DNA of 33,801 nt, from NCBI GenBank assembly GCA_021775105.1, contig JAJFIJ010000137.1, positions 1 through 33,801 on the forward strand, given 5' to 3'. The notes under the pieces are model-generated. The model had not been told where the DNA came from. It saw only the letters and a program-made list of their open reading frames with translations, and made no database searches. This DNA is from Rhodospirillales bacterium. Lineage in GTDB: Bacteria > Pseudomonadota > Alphaproteobacteria > Rhodospirillales > Casp-alpha2. Of this stretch, positions 15,560 to 23,675 are shown one piece after another. Numbering within the stretch: position 1 is the first letter of the stretch; every line of letters starts with the position of its first letter. Both the position numbers and the translations under genes were made by a program.

Positions 15560-17142
15560 CCGGCTTCGCAGTCCAGGATTGTCTGCCGTAACCTCATGGA
15601 ACCCTCGCTGAAAATGCGGGGGTCCATTTTCTTCAGGTCATCCGCAATCCGCGGCTTGAATTCCATCTGGTCCAACACATCCTCATTCAGGCGGACGCCC
15701 GGCGCCAGCTCAGTAACCGTAATTCCGTCGGGCATCATGCGCAGCACGGCACGTTCGGTGACGAACATGGTGTCTTGACCACGCTCTTGACCAAAGCTGG
15801 CGTTATAACTGATCTGATTGACCTTTGGTACGAACTTGCGGATCGATCCTTCGTTGGTGATGCACAGTTTCCCACTGCCGACTTCGCCCTTGAGACCCCC
15901 GCCGGTCAACGTGCCGCTAAAGACGATCCGCTTGGCGTTCTGGGTGATTTCGATGAAACCGCCGGCGCCATCGTTGCGGTCACCGAAACGGGTGACATTA
16001 ACGTTGCCTGCCGCATCCACTTCGGCGAAAGAGACAAAAGCCACGTCCAGCCCACCACCGGCGTAAAAGTCGAACATGTAGCCCTGCTCCATAATCGCCT
16101 TCGGATTGATCGACGACCCGAAATAGAGGCCCTTACCGGGAATGCCGCCGACAGGGCCAGCTTCGACGGTCAGGTTGACCAAGTCTTCCATATCCTCCTC
16201 CGCGGCGACGTTGGCAATGCCGGCGGAAACGCCAACGCCCAAATTGAAAACCGCGTTGCGCGACAATTCGAAGGCTCCGCGCCGGGCGATGACGCGCCGC
16301 AAGTCCAGCGGATCGGGAATGATGGTGGCCAGCGGTCGTACTGTCTCGCCGCAGAGACCGGGGTCGAACCGCTCGGCGTAATTCTGCATCTGATCGGGAT
16401 CGACGACAAAGTGATTTATAAGAAACCCCGGAACGCGGACCATTTGCGGATGCAGGGTGCCGCGCCGGGCCAGGCGCTCGACCTGGCAGACCACGGTGCC
16501 ACCGGCATTGTGCACTGCCTGGGCAATGGACAGGGCCTCCAGAGCGGCGGCCTCGCGTTCCATGCTGACATTTCCATCCTCGTCCGCTGTGGTGCCGCGG
16601 ATCAGCGCGACATTTGCCCTGGGTGTTGCGTAGAACAACCACTCGCGGTCATCCAACTCGATCACTCGAATTATGTCCTTGGTGGTTGCGCTGTTCATGC
16701 GCCCGCCCTCCTGGCGAGGGTCCATATAGGTGTGAAGACCAACATGAGTGACGACACCCGGCTGACCGGCGGCCATGGCCCGGTAGAGTTGGCACATAAC
16801 GCCTTGCGGAATGTTGTAGGCCTCGATCTCGTTGCTGGTGATCAGTTCTTTCATGAATGGTAATTGAAGCCCGAAATTGCCGCCGATGACGCGCCCCACT
16901 AGCCCTTTGTGGGCCAAATGGTTGAGTCCTTTTTCGGTGACGGCGCCAACGCCGGTAGTGTGGATTACTCCCAGTTTCTGTGGATGTTTATCCTTCAAAA
17001 ACCGTTGCCCAATAGCGACAAGAACGGACTCGGCAACACCCATGCCAGCCGATCCGCCAACGATGATGGAGTCGCCATCGTTGATGAGTTCAGCAGCCTG
17101 CTTGGCGGTGATCACATTATCAATCATTTGCCGCAATTTCAT
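15556..17142 (-). CDS. Family I CoA-transferase (propionate/acetate CoA-transferase type)
   Basis: The 528-residue single-chain protein carries both halves of a family I CoA-transferase, like YdiF or propionate CoA-transferase. The N-terminal half has the glycine-rich VGGSAGMGVAES near residues 28-39. The C-terminal half contains the proposed catalytic glutamate E327 in TVEAGPVGG, followed by GKGLYFG. It would move CoA from acetyl- or succinyl-CoA to an organic acid through a glutamyl-CoA thioester. Its start overlaps the tautomerase stop by 4 bases, so it is the last gene of the minus-strand operon from 19209. Its presence indicates that the pathway yields a short carboxylic acid activated before beta-oxidation-like steps (MaoC, enoyl-CoA hydratase). 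Confidence 0.9.
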   Translation of the reverse strand: MKLRQMIDNVITAKQAAELINDGDSIIVGGSAGMGVAESVLVAIGQRFLKDKHPQKLGVIHTTGVGAVTEKGLNHLAHKGLVGRVIGGNFGLQLPFMKELITSNEIEAYNIPQGVMCQLYRAMAAGQPGVVTHVGLHTYMDPRQEGGRMNSATTKDIIRVIELDDREWLFYATPRANVALIRGTTADEDGNVSMEREAAALEALSIAQAVHNAGGTVVCQVERLARRGTLHPQMVRVPGFLINHFVVDPDQMQNYAERFDPGLCGETVRPLATIIPDPLDLRRVIARRGAFELSRNAVFNLGVGVSAGIANVAAEEDMEDLVNLTVEAGPVGGIPGKGLYFGSSINPKAIMEQGYMFDFYAGGGLDVAFVSFAEVDAAGNVNVTRFGDRNDGAGGFIEITQNAKRIVFSGTLTGGGLKGEVGSGKLCITNEGSIRKFVPKVNQISYNASFGQERGQDTMFVTERAVLRMMPDGITVTELAPGVRLNEDVLDQMEFKPRIADDLKKMDPRIFSEGSMRLRQTILDCEAG

Positions 17143-17324
17143 TCCGTATCGTGTACCAGTTCGCCACTATGAGCCGCGTTCTCCTTTGGTACGTCGAAAA
17201 TATACACCGTCACAGTTTCTGGCGGCACATCGTAAGCCTCGCAGGTCGCTTCGGTGATACTCCTGACGATTTGCCGTTTTTTTTCCACCGGACGCTCGAA
17301 CCCGTAGACATGAATAATTGGCAT
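17139..17324 (-). CDS. 4-oxalocrotonate tautomerase-family protein
   Basis: This small protein of 61 residues starts MPIIHVYGFERP, leaving Pro1 as the catalytic base after Met removal, as in the 4-OT superfamily. The rest (EKKRQIVRSITEATCEAYDV, then PPETVTVYIFDVP) fits the beta-alpha-beta fold. The ATG at 17324 has AGGAGG five bases upstream; starts further upstream would bury Pro1. It overlaps the CoA-transferase by 4 bases and follows the dioxygenase by 11. Tautomerases interconvert enol and keto forms, so an unsaturated 2-oxo acid intermediate in this operon's pathway is suggested. The arginine pair typical of 4-OT is not obvious beyond R11, so the substrate is open. Confidence 0.85.
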   Translation of the reverse strand: MPIIHVYGFERPVEKKRQIVRSITEATCEAYDVPPETVTVYIFDVPKENAAHSGELVHDTE

Positions 17325-17335
17325 TGGAACCTCCT

Positions 17336-18142
17336 TCAAGGCGAGGATTTGGCGTGCGGCCAAACCACGGGGAACAATTCACAGTCGAGCTTGTCGCCGG
17401 GTTCGAGACCCGGATCGTGGGGCAGCGCGATCATTTTCTGGCGGCGGATAAAGCACATGTCGTCACCCGTCCAGCGAACGGAAAGGGCCCGGCGGCGGTA
17501 CTCGGCGGTGTCGTTTGATCGCGCGCCGTGCAAGGTGAGGCCGTGAAAGACCAGGGCATCGCCCGGCTGCAGGTTCCAGGTGACGATGTCATAGGCGTCT
17601 CGATCGCTTTCGATATCCGGCAGCGGCGCGAATTCCGATTCTTCCGACACATCCTTGCCGCGGAAATCAACGAATTGGTATCGCTCGCCTGTGTGATGCG
17701 AGCCACGCACAAATTCCAGCCCGCCGTTATCCAATCCCACTTCATCGAAGGCGATCCACATGGAGCAGATCTGGTCACCCTCGACCGGCCAATAGTTCAT
17801 ATCCTGATGCCATGGCGTCGGTGCCACAGCGCCCGGCTCCTTGACCATCAAGTGGTCGTAAAACAGGTTGATCTTCGTCGCCTGCATCAGTGTGCCAGCA
17901 ATCTCAGCGGCCGGTGATTCGAACGCCAAGGCGCGGAAATCCGGATCATAGGTCCACATGAATTTCTCGCTGAAGAACATGCCCGGCTGGTCCGGCGCAT
18001 AGCGTTCGCGGAACGGACCGGGATTTTGTTCGACCCGGTCAATGGCAGCAATTATCCGCGCCACCCAACCGGCATCGAGCAGTCCTCGAATACAAACAAC
18101 TCCGTCGTCCGAATATGCCTTGATGTCTTCGTCGCTGACCAT
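17336..18142 (-). CDS. Phytanoyl-CoA dioxygenase-family Fe(II)/2-oxoglutarate oxygenase
   Basis: The 268-residue protein has the PhyH-family jelly-roll pattern. The iron ligands are H112 and D114 (TPWHQDMNYWP) and H205 (GLTLHGARS), with arginines near 216-223 for 2-oxoglutarate binding. Other marks are LFYDHLMVKEPG and NGGLEFVRGSH. Despite the family name, bacterial members hydroxylate many small molecules (ectoine, amino acids, phosphonates). The start at 18142 was chosen because it begins the conserved region; the longer frame to 18310 overlaps the phosphotriesterase-family gene. It lies 14 bases after that gene and 11 before the tautomerase. A hydroxylation step early in the operon's pathway is likely; the substrate is unknown. 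Confidence 0.88.
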   Translation of the reverse strand: MVSDEDIKAYSDDGVVCIRGLLDAGWVARIIAAIDRVEQNPGPFRERYAPDQPGMFFSEKFMWTYDPDFRALAFESPAAEIAGTLMQATKINLFYDHLMVKEPGAVAPTPWHQDMNYWPVEGDQICSMWIAFDEVGLDNGGLEFVRGSHHTGERYQFVDFRGKDVSEESEFAPLPDIESDRDAYDIVTWNLQPGDALVFHGLTLHGARSNDTAEYRRRALSVRWTGDDMCFIRRQKMIALPHDPGLEPGDKLDCELFPVVWPHAKSSP

Positions 18143-18156
18143 GGTGCTCTCACAGT

Positions 18157-19209
18157 TCAAACAAAAGTTAATAGGCGCTGCGGTGTCCGAATCAAAATGG
18201 CATCGATCTCGTTTTCGGAAAAACCCTTGCGGCGCATCAGCGGTACGACATTCAGCATCATGTGCCGATAACCATGACCCCCATAGGTCACGAGCCGGGT
18301 TTTTGTGCAAATGTCGTGTGAGACGACAACCTGATCGCCCTGGCCGCGCTCGATCAGCGCGCGGATGAAGGCGAGTCGCATGTAATCAGTTGGCAGATCG
18401 GAATCGGCGAACCAGTAGTAGGATGTCTCAACACCGAAAAAATCGTACTCGATGACGCAGCCCGTATCGGCCAATCTGAACACATCTTCATTGGTGAAGA
18501 ACGTACGGTCAATATGACTCATGACCAGGCGCGTCGGATCGCCGCCAGCATTGGTTATTATATCGACAATCTCGAACGGCGCGTCGCGGTGACGGCCGGG
18601 GTGGACGTTGATGGACGCGCCAGTTTCCTGCTGGGCCCGTGCGGCGGCCTGCAGGACTTTTCGCTCAAACGGCCGTAGTGGCCACATGCAGCCGATCTCG
18701 CCAATGATGCCGGCTTTCACGTCGGTTCCCCAGCAACCCTTGGTAACCTGATCGATCATCTCTTCAGTCAGGGCTTCCACGGATTGATGCTTCATGTGTT
18801 CGGGGACGTATTCATCGACGTAGTACCCCGCACCCTGGATGATGTGAATTCCAGAACCTTCGGATAGATACCGCAGTCCATCAGGGTCCGGTTCCAAACC
18901 AAAGTTTGAAAGATCGACGATCGTCCCACCGCCGACTTCACGAAGTCGCATCAACTCCTTCAGGGCGACCGCGTAATCCTGATTATATTGGTTGCCATAG
19001 TCGAGAATGGACCGCCGGTTGATCTCGCACACATTGTCCAAGGTGATGATAACCGGCTCCTTACCACTGGCTTTGACCTCAGCTTTGACCTCGGGCCGGG
19101 TGACGTCCCATAGGATGTGTTCGTGCATTAAGGTGGGGCCCAAATCATCGGGCTCAATCAGTCCGCTGACTGTTTGAATTCGGCCTTTCTGCTCCGCCAT
19201 TGCTGACAT
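18157..19209 (-). CDS. Phosphotriesterase-family metallohydrolase (complete)
   Basis: The 350-residue TIM-barrel protein carries the PTE/PHP signature: H29-x-H31 in LMHEH, a bridging carboxylate at E171 (GEIGC) in place of the carbamylated lysine of true phosphotriesterase, His residues in INVHPGRH and MSHIDR, and the catalytic Asp in VSHDICTK. The Glu-for-Lys change is typical of PHP and lactonase-like members, so lactone, lactam or amide hydrolysis is more likely than phosphotriester hydrolysis. The ATG at 19209 follows GGGAAG by about 9 bases; a downstream ATG at 19200 and an upstream TTG at 19227 are alternatives. It heads a four-gene minus operon with dioxygenase, tautomerase and CoA-transferase. 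It is a paralogue of the gene cut at the left edge. Confidence 0.88.
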   Translation of the reverse strand: MSAMAEQKGRIQTVSGLIEPDDLGPTLMHEHILWDVTRPEVKAEVKASGKEPVIITLDNVCEINRRSILDYGNQYNQDYAVALKELMRLREVGGGTIVDLSNFGLEPDPDGLRYLSEGSGIHIIQGAGYYVDEYVPEHMKHQSVEALTEEMIDQVTKGCWGTDVKAGIIGEIGCMWPLRPFERKVLQAAARAQQETGASINVHPGRHRDAPFEIVDIITNAGGDPTRLVMSHIDRTFFTNEDVFRLADTGCVIEYDFFGVETSYYWFADSDLPTDYMRLAFIRALIERGQGDQVVVSHDICTKTRLVTYGGHGYRHMMLNVVPLMRRKGFSENEIDAILIRTPQRLLTFV

Positions 19210-19213
19210 AATT

Positions 19214-19290
19214 CTACATCTTCCCAAGGCTCATGCTTCCATCCACTATCAACGAGATGGAGCCGCCGTCAAGGGTCAGTCCAATTGGTT
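19214..19290 (-). pseudogene. Possible C-terminal scrap of a short-chain dehydrogenase
   Basis: On the minus strand the codons before a TAG at 19214-19216 read LTLDGGSISLIVDGSMSLGK and then Met. The end resembles the VDGGMSLGK tail of many short-chain dehydrogenases. It sits directly upstream of the phosphotriesterase-family gene, in the space before the divergent DHDPS-family gene, and no N-terminal part can be found. It may be the residue of a former first gene of the operon. The match is short and could be coincidence. Confidence 0.25.
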
Positions 19291-19387
19291 CAAATTTGGC
19301 AGTGCCAAAATCCGGTGATATAGTGCGTCCGTATTCGATGAAATTTGCGACCCTAAAACACCGTCTGACCAGTGAGGAATCGAGACC

Positions 19388-20317
19388 ATGAAACAATTGC
19401 GAGGAACTTATACGGTCATCGTCACACCGTTTACGGAAGACAACTCTCGGGTCAACGAAACTATGCTCAGGTGGTTGGTCGATTTTCAAATTTCTGAAGG
19501 AATTCACGGTATCATTACGCTCGCCAGTAACGGTGAATTTCTGTCCTTGTCCGACGAAGAACGTCATGATGTGGCGCGGATCGTTGTTGAACAGGCGAAC
19601 GGACGGGTGCCGGTTGTTGTCGGCACAGCCGCCGAAAGCACTACCGATGTGATCCGTTATACGCAAGATGCTGAAAGTGTCGGCGCTGACGCCGCCATGG
19701 TGTTAACGCCCTACTATTGCTGGATCGACGAAGATGAGATTTTTGAACACTATCGGCGCATTGCCGAAGCCACATCGCTGCCGATCATGCTCTACAACCA
19801 CCCGGCTTCGACGGTCTTGGATATGAAGCCGCCGCTGGTCGCGCGCTTGGCCGACATCGACAACATCTCTTATATCAAGGAATCGACCACCGACACACGC
19901 CGCGTTTATCAAATTAATGATCTTTGCGGCGACAAGATCACCGTCTTTGCCGGCTACCTCGGCTATGAAAGTTTCATGGTCGGTGCCGAGGGTTGGGTGT
20001 CGGTGTGCGCCAACATCTTACCCCGAAAATCGGCTCAGATGTTCGAATTGGCCGTCGACCAAAACGACAAGGACGCTGCATGGGTTGTTTTCAAGGAACT
20101 TGTGCCGCTCATCGATTTCCTCGGTGATCATCTCTATGCTCACGGCATGAAAGCGGCATTCAGAATGCTCGGCCGCGATATGGGCGACCCACGCCCGCCG
20201 CGCCTGCCCATGCGGCCGGAATTGGAAGCTCCGCTGCGCAAGGTGATGGACGACCTCGGACTGTTCGATCAGGAATTACCCCCGGTCGAAGAATATTCCA
20301 ATATCGCAGCTCAGTAG
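19388..20317 (+). CDS. DHDPS/NAL-family lyase (second of three)
   Basis: The 309-residue protein is a DHDPS-family TIM barrel with Schiff-base lysine K164 (YIKEST) and catalytic tyrosine Y136 (MLYNHP). The pyruvate-carboxylate loop reads LASNGEF instead of GTTGE, which argues against a biosynthetic DapA role. It aligns without gaps over most of its length with the third DHDPS-family protein at 22731, including the shared FAGY segment and GDPRPPRLP near the C-terminus. The pair therefore arose by duplication. A GAGG motif precedes the ATG at slightly long spacing. It is the first gene of a long plus-strand array and divergent from the phosphotriesterase-family operon. Cleavage, dehydration or deamination of a 2-oxo acid is the expected type of reaction. 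Confidence 0.9.
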   Translation: MKQLRGTYTVIVTPFTEDNSRVNETMLRWLVDFQISEGIHGIITLASNGEFLSLSDEERHDVARIVVEQANGRVPVVVGTAAESTTDVIRYTQDAESVGADAAMVLTPYYCWIDEDEIFEHYRRIAEATSLPIMLYNHPASTVLDMKPPLVARLADIDNISYIKESTTDTRRVYQINDLCGDKITVFAGYLGYESFMVGAEGWVSVCANILPRKSAQMFELAVDQNDKDAAWVVFKELVPLIDFLGDHLYAHGMKAAFRMLGRDMGDPRPPRLPMRPELEAPLRKVMDDLGLFDQELPPVEEYSNIAAQ

Positions 20318-20346
20318 GTCAATCGCTCCATGCCGCGACATGCACC

Positions 20347-21858
20347 ATGACCGAACGGCCATTTAGCGTTATCCGCGGTGGTCGTCTGCTTGACGGTGGC
20401 ACATTGGATGGCAAGCATGGTGATATCCTCATCGAAGGCGATGTGATCCGTGAGGTTGGGCCGGCCAGCTTGGGGGTACCCGATGATGCTAAGGTGATCG
20501 ATGCGACAGATCAGCTCCTGACGCCAGGTCTTGTCAACGCTCACACCCATGGCGACGTGAGCATGGCTAAGGGATTGGGAGACCGGCTCAGTTTGGAATT
20601 GCTGCTGAATGCCTCACCTCTGACCAGTGAGACATTTCGTCTTGAGGACAAATACCTGGCAGCCAAACTTGCCGCAACGGAAATGGTCCTGTCAGGCTGC
20701 ACGGCCTGTTACGATCTGTTTTCAGAATTTCCCATACCGTCACCTGAGGGTCTGGCCGCAGTCGGTCAGGGATATGCGGATGTCGGAATACGTGCCGTTG
20801 TTGCGCCGCTGATGGCAGATCGCAATTTTTGGCAGGCCATCCCCCATTTGCTCGAAGCACTGCCGGAAAATTTACGATCCCAGGTCGACAAAACGCAAGC
20901 CAATCCGGCCGAGGCTTCGATCGAAGCCTGCCGTCAGGCGTTGGACGGTTGGACCATTGATCGCGAACAGGTCCGTCTGGCCCTGGCACCGACTATTCCG
21001 CACCATTGCGAACCATCCTTCTTTCGTGCCTGTCGGGATTTGTCCAATGATTACGGCGCGGCCATCCATACCCATGTCGCGGAATCGAAAGTCCAGGCTG
21101 TTGTCGGCTTTAAGAAATTCGGTAAAACGCTGACAGCGCATCTGGATGATCTCGGCGTGATTGGCCCCAACTTTACAGCGGCACATGCCGTATGGGTTGA
21201 TGCCGACGATATTAAGCTCCTAGCCGACAAAGGCGCGTCGGTGGCACACAACCCGTCCAGCAACCTGCGTCTAGGCGCCGGAGTTGCGCCCGTGAGGGCG
21301 ATGTTGGATGCCGGGTTGAATGTCGGTGTCGGCACGGATGCCAGCACATGTGGGGATGCGTTGAATATGTTCGAGGCCCTGCGGCTGGCGAATTATCTCA
21401 GCCGGTTAAATACACCCGATCCGGACAAATGGTTGAATGCCAAAACAGCTCTCTCGATGGCCACGGAAGGGAGCGCGCAGGTGCTCGGTTTCGAGGGACT
21501 GATCGGCAGACTGCAACCCGGTTTCAAGGCGGACATTGTGTTTCTCGATTTGCGCCGTATTCAGTATCTGCCTTTCAACAATGCGGTGCGTCAGGTGGTC
21601 TATCAGGAATCTGGTACGGCGGTGTTGCACGTCATGGTCGGTGGGCGTTTTATTGTCCGTGACGGTCGAATTAAAACCGTCGACTACGACGGACTGCGGC
21701 GCGATGTTGATCGGTTGAATGATCGCCTACATAATGAAACACAGGAAGCGAAGCTACTGGTGAGCCAGTTGGAAGGGGTTGTTGGACACTTTTGCGTCGC
21801 TCTTGCCAAGCAGCCCTATCACGTTCATCGTTATATCGGCATGCCGCCGGAAACGTGA
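20347..21858 (+). CDS. Amidohydrolase-family deaminase (SsnA/MtaD/creatinine deaminase-like)
   Basis: The 503-residue protein shows the amidohydrolase architecture: an N-terminal beta-sandwich piece, then the barrel with H66-x-H68 (GLVNAHTHGD). The pattern of a mononuclear deaminase follows (IHTHVAES with His and Glu, AAHAVW, VAHNPSSNLRLG, GTDAST). VAHNPSSN plus GTD is characteristic of aminohydrolases acting on N-heterocycles (guanine, S-adenosylhomocysteine, cytosine, creatinine). It would convert a C-NH2 group to a carbonyl with release of ammonia. It starts 29 bases after the preceding DHDPS-family gene with no clear Shine-Dalgarno. The C-terminal tail, about residues 460-503, is longer than usual and unassigned. 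Confidence 0.87.
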   Translation: MTERPFSVIRGGRLLDGGTLDGKHGDILIEGDVIREVGPASLGVPDDAKVIDATDQLLTPGLVNAHTHGDVSMAKGLGDRLSLELLLNASPLTSETFRLEDKYLAAKLAATEMVLSGCTACYDLFSEFPIPSPEGLAAVGQGYADVGIRAVVAPLMADRNFWQAIPHLLEALPENLRSQVDKTQANPAEASIEACRQALDGWTIDREQVRLALAPTIPHHCEPSFFRACRDLSNDYGAAIHTHVAESKVQAVVGFKKFGKTLTAHLDDLGVIGPNFTAAHAVWVDADDIKLLADKGASVAHNPSSNLRLGAGVAPVRAMLDAGLNVGVGTDASTCGDALNMFEALRLANYLSRLNTPDPDKWLNAKTALSMATEGSAQVLGFEGLIGRLQPGFKADIVFLDLRRIQYLPFNNAVRQVVYQESGTAVLHVMVGGRFIVRDGRIKTVDYDGLRRDVDRLNDRLHNETQEAKLLVSQLEGVVGHFCVALAKQPYHVHRYIGMPPET

Positions 21859-21904
21859 TGACAGAGAGTTGTTTCTGAAAGCCTGCAAGACGGGGACAAA
21901 ACCA

Positions 21905-22561
21905 ATGGCAGGGCAAAAAAAACCAGGATCAAATAACCAGAAGGGAGGATTGTCCCGGGTCGCTTATGATTACGTGCTTGAGCGCATTGTCAGCCGGGAA
22001 CTGGCAAGCGGTACAATCATCCAGGAACGCAAATTGGCCGATTCTCTCGGCGTCTCGCGCACGCCCATGCGTGAAGCTTTGGGGCGTCTGGAGGGAGAAG
22101 GTTGGCTGGTTCGCCTGACCGACCGATTGTTGTCGGTCAAGGTCGTCAGCATAGATGAATATCTGCAGGCCTTGCAGGTACGCCGATTGCTGGAACCCCG
22201 TGCAGTTGTTCTGGCAACGGAGCGTATGGACAAGAAGGATCTGAAAAAAATCCGGACCGAAGTAATGGCGCTACGCAATCACAAGAACCCGGGCTATGAT
22301 TTACATTGGGCGGTCGATGATAATATACACGGTGCCATATCAAAGGGTTGCGGTAACGCCATCATGGCGTCCGTAATTGCCGACCTGAGGCGCTTGACCC
22401 AATTGTTTGAAATCCAGACCATTCCGCGACGCATCAAGCCCGGTTGCGCCGAACATCTCGCTATATTGGATGCCATGATCGCTGGCGACGCGGAAGAGGC
22501 AAGCGCTGCCATGCGCCTGCATCTTGAACATGTACGTGCCGGGGTCATGGACGACCTTTAG
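21905..22561 (+). CDS. GntR-family transcriptional regulator, FCD subfamily (second)
   Basis: The 218-residue protein has a winged helix (RKLADSLGVSRTPMREALGR) and an FCD domain with the Asp/His ligands DDNIHGAI, CAEHLAIL and LHLEHV. It is recognisably related to the regulator at 9666 (both contain the RLTQLFEI/RITTQLFEI type segment). The ATG at 21905 is preferred because the HTH lies at the usual distance; an earlier in-frame ATG at 21779 lies inside the amidohydrolase gene. It lies within the plus-strand array, 46 bases after the amidohydrolase, and 88 bases before a perfect 16-base palindrome that it probably binds. Local autoregulation and control of the downstream TRAP/hydantoinase genes are inferred. 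Confidence 0.9.
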   Translation: MAGQKKPGSNNQKGGLSRVAYDYVLERIVSRELASGTIIQERKLADSLGVSRTPMREALGRLEGEGWLVRLTDRLLSVKVVSIDEYLQALQVRRLLEPRAVVLATERMDKKDLKKIRTEVMALRNHKNPGYDLHWAVDDNIHGAISKGCGNAIMASVIADLRRLTQLFEIQTIPRRIKPGCAEHLAILDAMIAGDAEEASAAMRLHLEHVRAGVMDDL

Positions 22562-22649
22562 GGCCGGGGCCAGACGCCGAGCTGGGTCGTCGGCGCGCTC
22601 CTCGGGCGAATCTACTTGCCCGGCGACGTGAATGTGTGTCAAAGTATAC

Positions 22650-22665
22650 AAGTGGTATACCACTT
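22650..22665. promoter_or_regulatory. Perfect 16-base palindrome, probable FCD-GntR operator
   Basis: AAGTGGTATACCACTT is a perfect inverted repeat centred on TA. The TGGTATACCA core is the form bound by many FCD GntR regulators. A partial second GTATAC-like half (AGTATACA) lies immediately to its left at 22643-22650. It sits 88 bases after the GntR stop and 65 bases before the GTG start of the next DHDPS-family gene, where a promoter would be expected. I did not find a convincing -35/-10 pair. Confidence 0.75.
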
Positions 22666-22730
22666 AATCATGCGAAGGCATGTTGTGGACTGGAACACCA
22701 TCGCTTCTCCGGGGAGGATCGATACCGGTC

Positions 22731-23627
22731 GTGGATAATTTTGAAGGCAGTTTTACCGTTATGGTGACGCCCTTTACGGAGGGTGGTGACAACGTTGACG
22801 TGCTGGCATTGCAGCGGTTCGTCGATTGGCAAATCTCTGAGGGCGTGCCGGGCCTTATACCCTTGGGCAGTACGGGTGAATTTCTTTCCATCACCGGGAA
22901 TGAGCGCGTCCAGATCGCCGAAACGGTGATCAAGCAGTCCGCCGGTCGTGTGCCCGTCCTGATCGGAACCGCGGATGAATGGACGGACAACGCCATCGCC
23001 TTCAGCCGCGAAGCGGAAGGCCTTGGCTCCGATGGTGTCATGGTCGTGCCGCCCTACTACTCCAGCCCGACCGACGACGAATTGTTTGTCCACTACAAAC
23101 GCATCGCCGAAGCCATCTCCATTCCGGTGATGGTTTACAACAATCCGAATACGGCAAACGTCGATCTCAGTCCAGCGCTCATCGCGCGCATGGCCGAGGT
23201 CGACAACATTCTCTACATCAAGGAATCCAGTGGTGATATCTCCCGGGTCCGGGAGATCACAAATCTGGCCGGCGACAAGATGACGGTCTTTGCCGGCTAT
23301 CATCCCTGGGAATCAATTCGCTTGGGTGCCAAAGGATATGTATCTGTGTTTGGTAATATCCTACCGCGATTGTCGGCCGATCTCTACGCGTTGTCATCGA
23401 AGGATGAAACGGCGCTGCAAGCCCGCGATCTTTATCACCAGGTGTTGCCGTTGATGAATGCCATATCGGGCGACCTTTACGTCTCGGCGACCAAGACGGC
23501 TCTTCGTCTGATCGGTATGTCCACCGGTGATCCAAGACCGCCCCGCCTACCCCTGCCTGACGCCAATGTCGCGTCGCTGCGGCAGGTTCTATCCAAACTA
23601 AACGTTCTCGATGACAAGGCCGCGTAA
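22731..23627 (+). CDS. DHDPS/NAL-family lyase (third of three)
   Basis: The protein of about 298 residues has Schiff-base lysine K164 (YIKESS), catalytic tyrosine Y136 (MVYNNP) and a GSTGEF carboxylate loop, numbered from the GTG start. This start was chosen because it makes the N-terminus align residue for residue with the paralogue at 19388 (seven residues before the TV[IM]VTPFTE segment). GGGGAGG lies 13 bases upstream, a long spacing. An ATG at 22680 would add 17 unrelated residues. The GSTGE loop is closer to canonical DHDPS/KDG aldolase enzymes than the LASNGEF of the paralogue, so the two probably act on related but different 2-oxo acids. It leads into the TRAP importer genes 48 bases later. 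Confidence 0.9.
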   Translation: MDNFEGSFTVMVTPFTEGGDNVDVLALQRFVDWQISEGVPGLIPLGSTGEFLSITGNERVQIAETVIKQSAGRVPVLIGTADEWTDNAIAFSREAEGLGSDGVMVVPPYYSSPTDDELFVHYKRIAEAISIPVMVYNNPNTANVDLSPALIARMAEVDNILYIKESSGDISRVREITNLAGDKMTVFAGYHPWESIRLGAKGYVSVFGNILPRLSADLYALSSKDETALQARDLYHQVLPLMNAISGDLYVSATKTALRLIGMSTGDPRPPRLPLPDANVASLRQVLSKLNVLDDKAA

Positions 23628-23675
23628 TCGGCGCGGTCAGATTTGACTTTCACACACTAGAAGGAGACCCAACCC

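Noticed and set aside
15775-16863. A 362-codon open frame on the plus strand
   Set aside because: It lies wholly antisense to the clearly recognisable CoA-transferase and has no family motifs; it is a GC-codon shadow.
18143-18310. N-terminal extension of the dioxygenase to 18310
   Set aside because: The added residues are antisense-free but unlike the family and overlap the end of the phosphotriesterase-family gene; conserved sequence begins at 18142.
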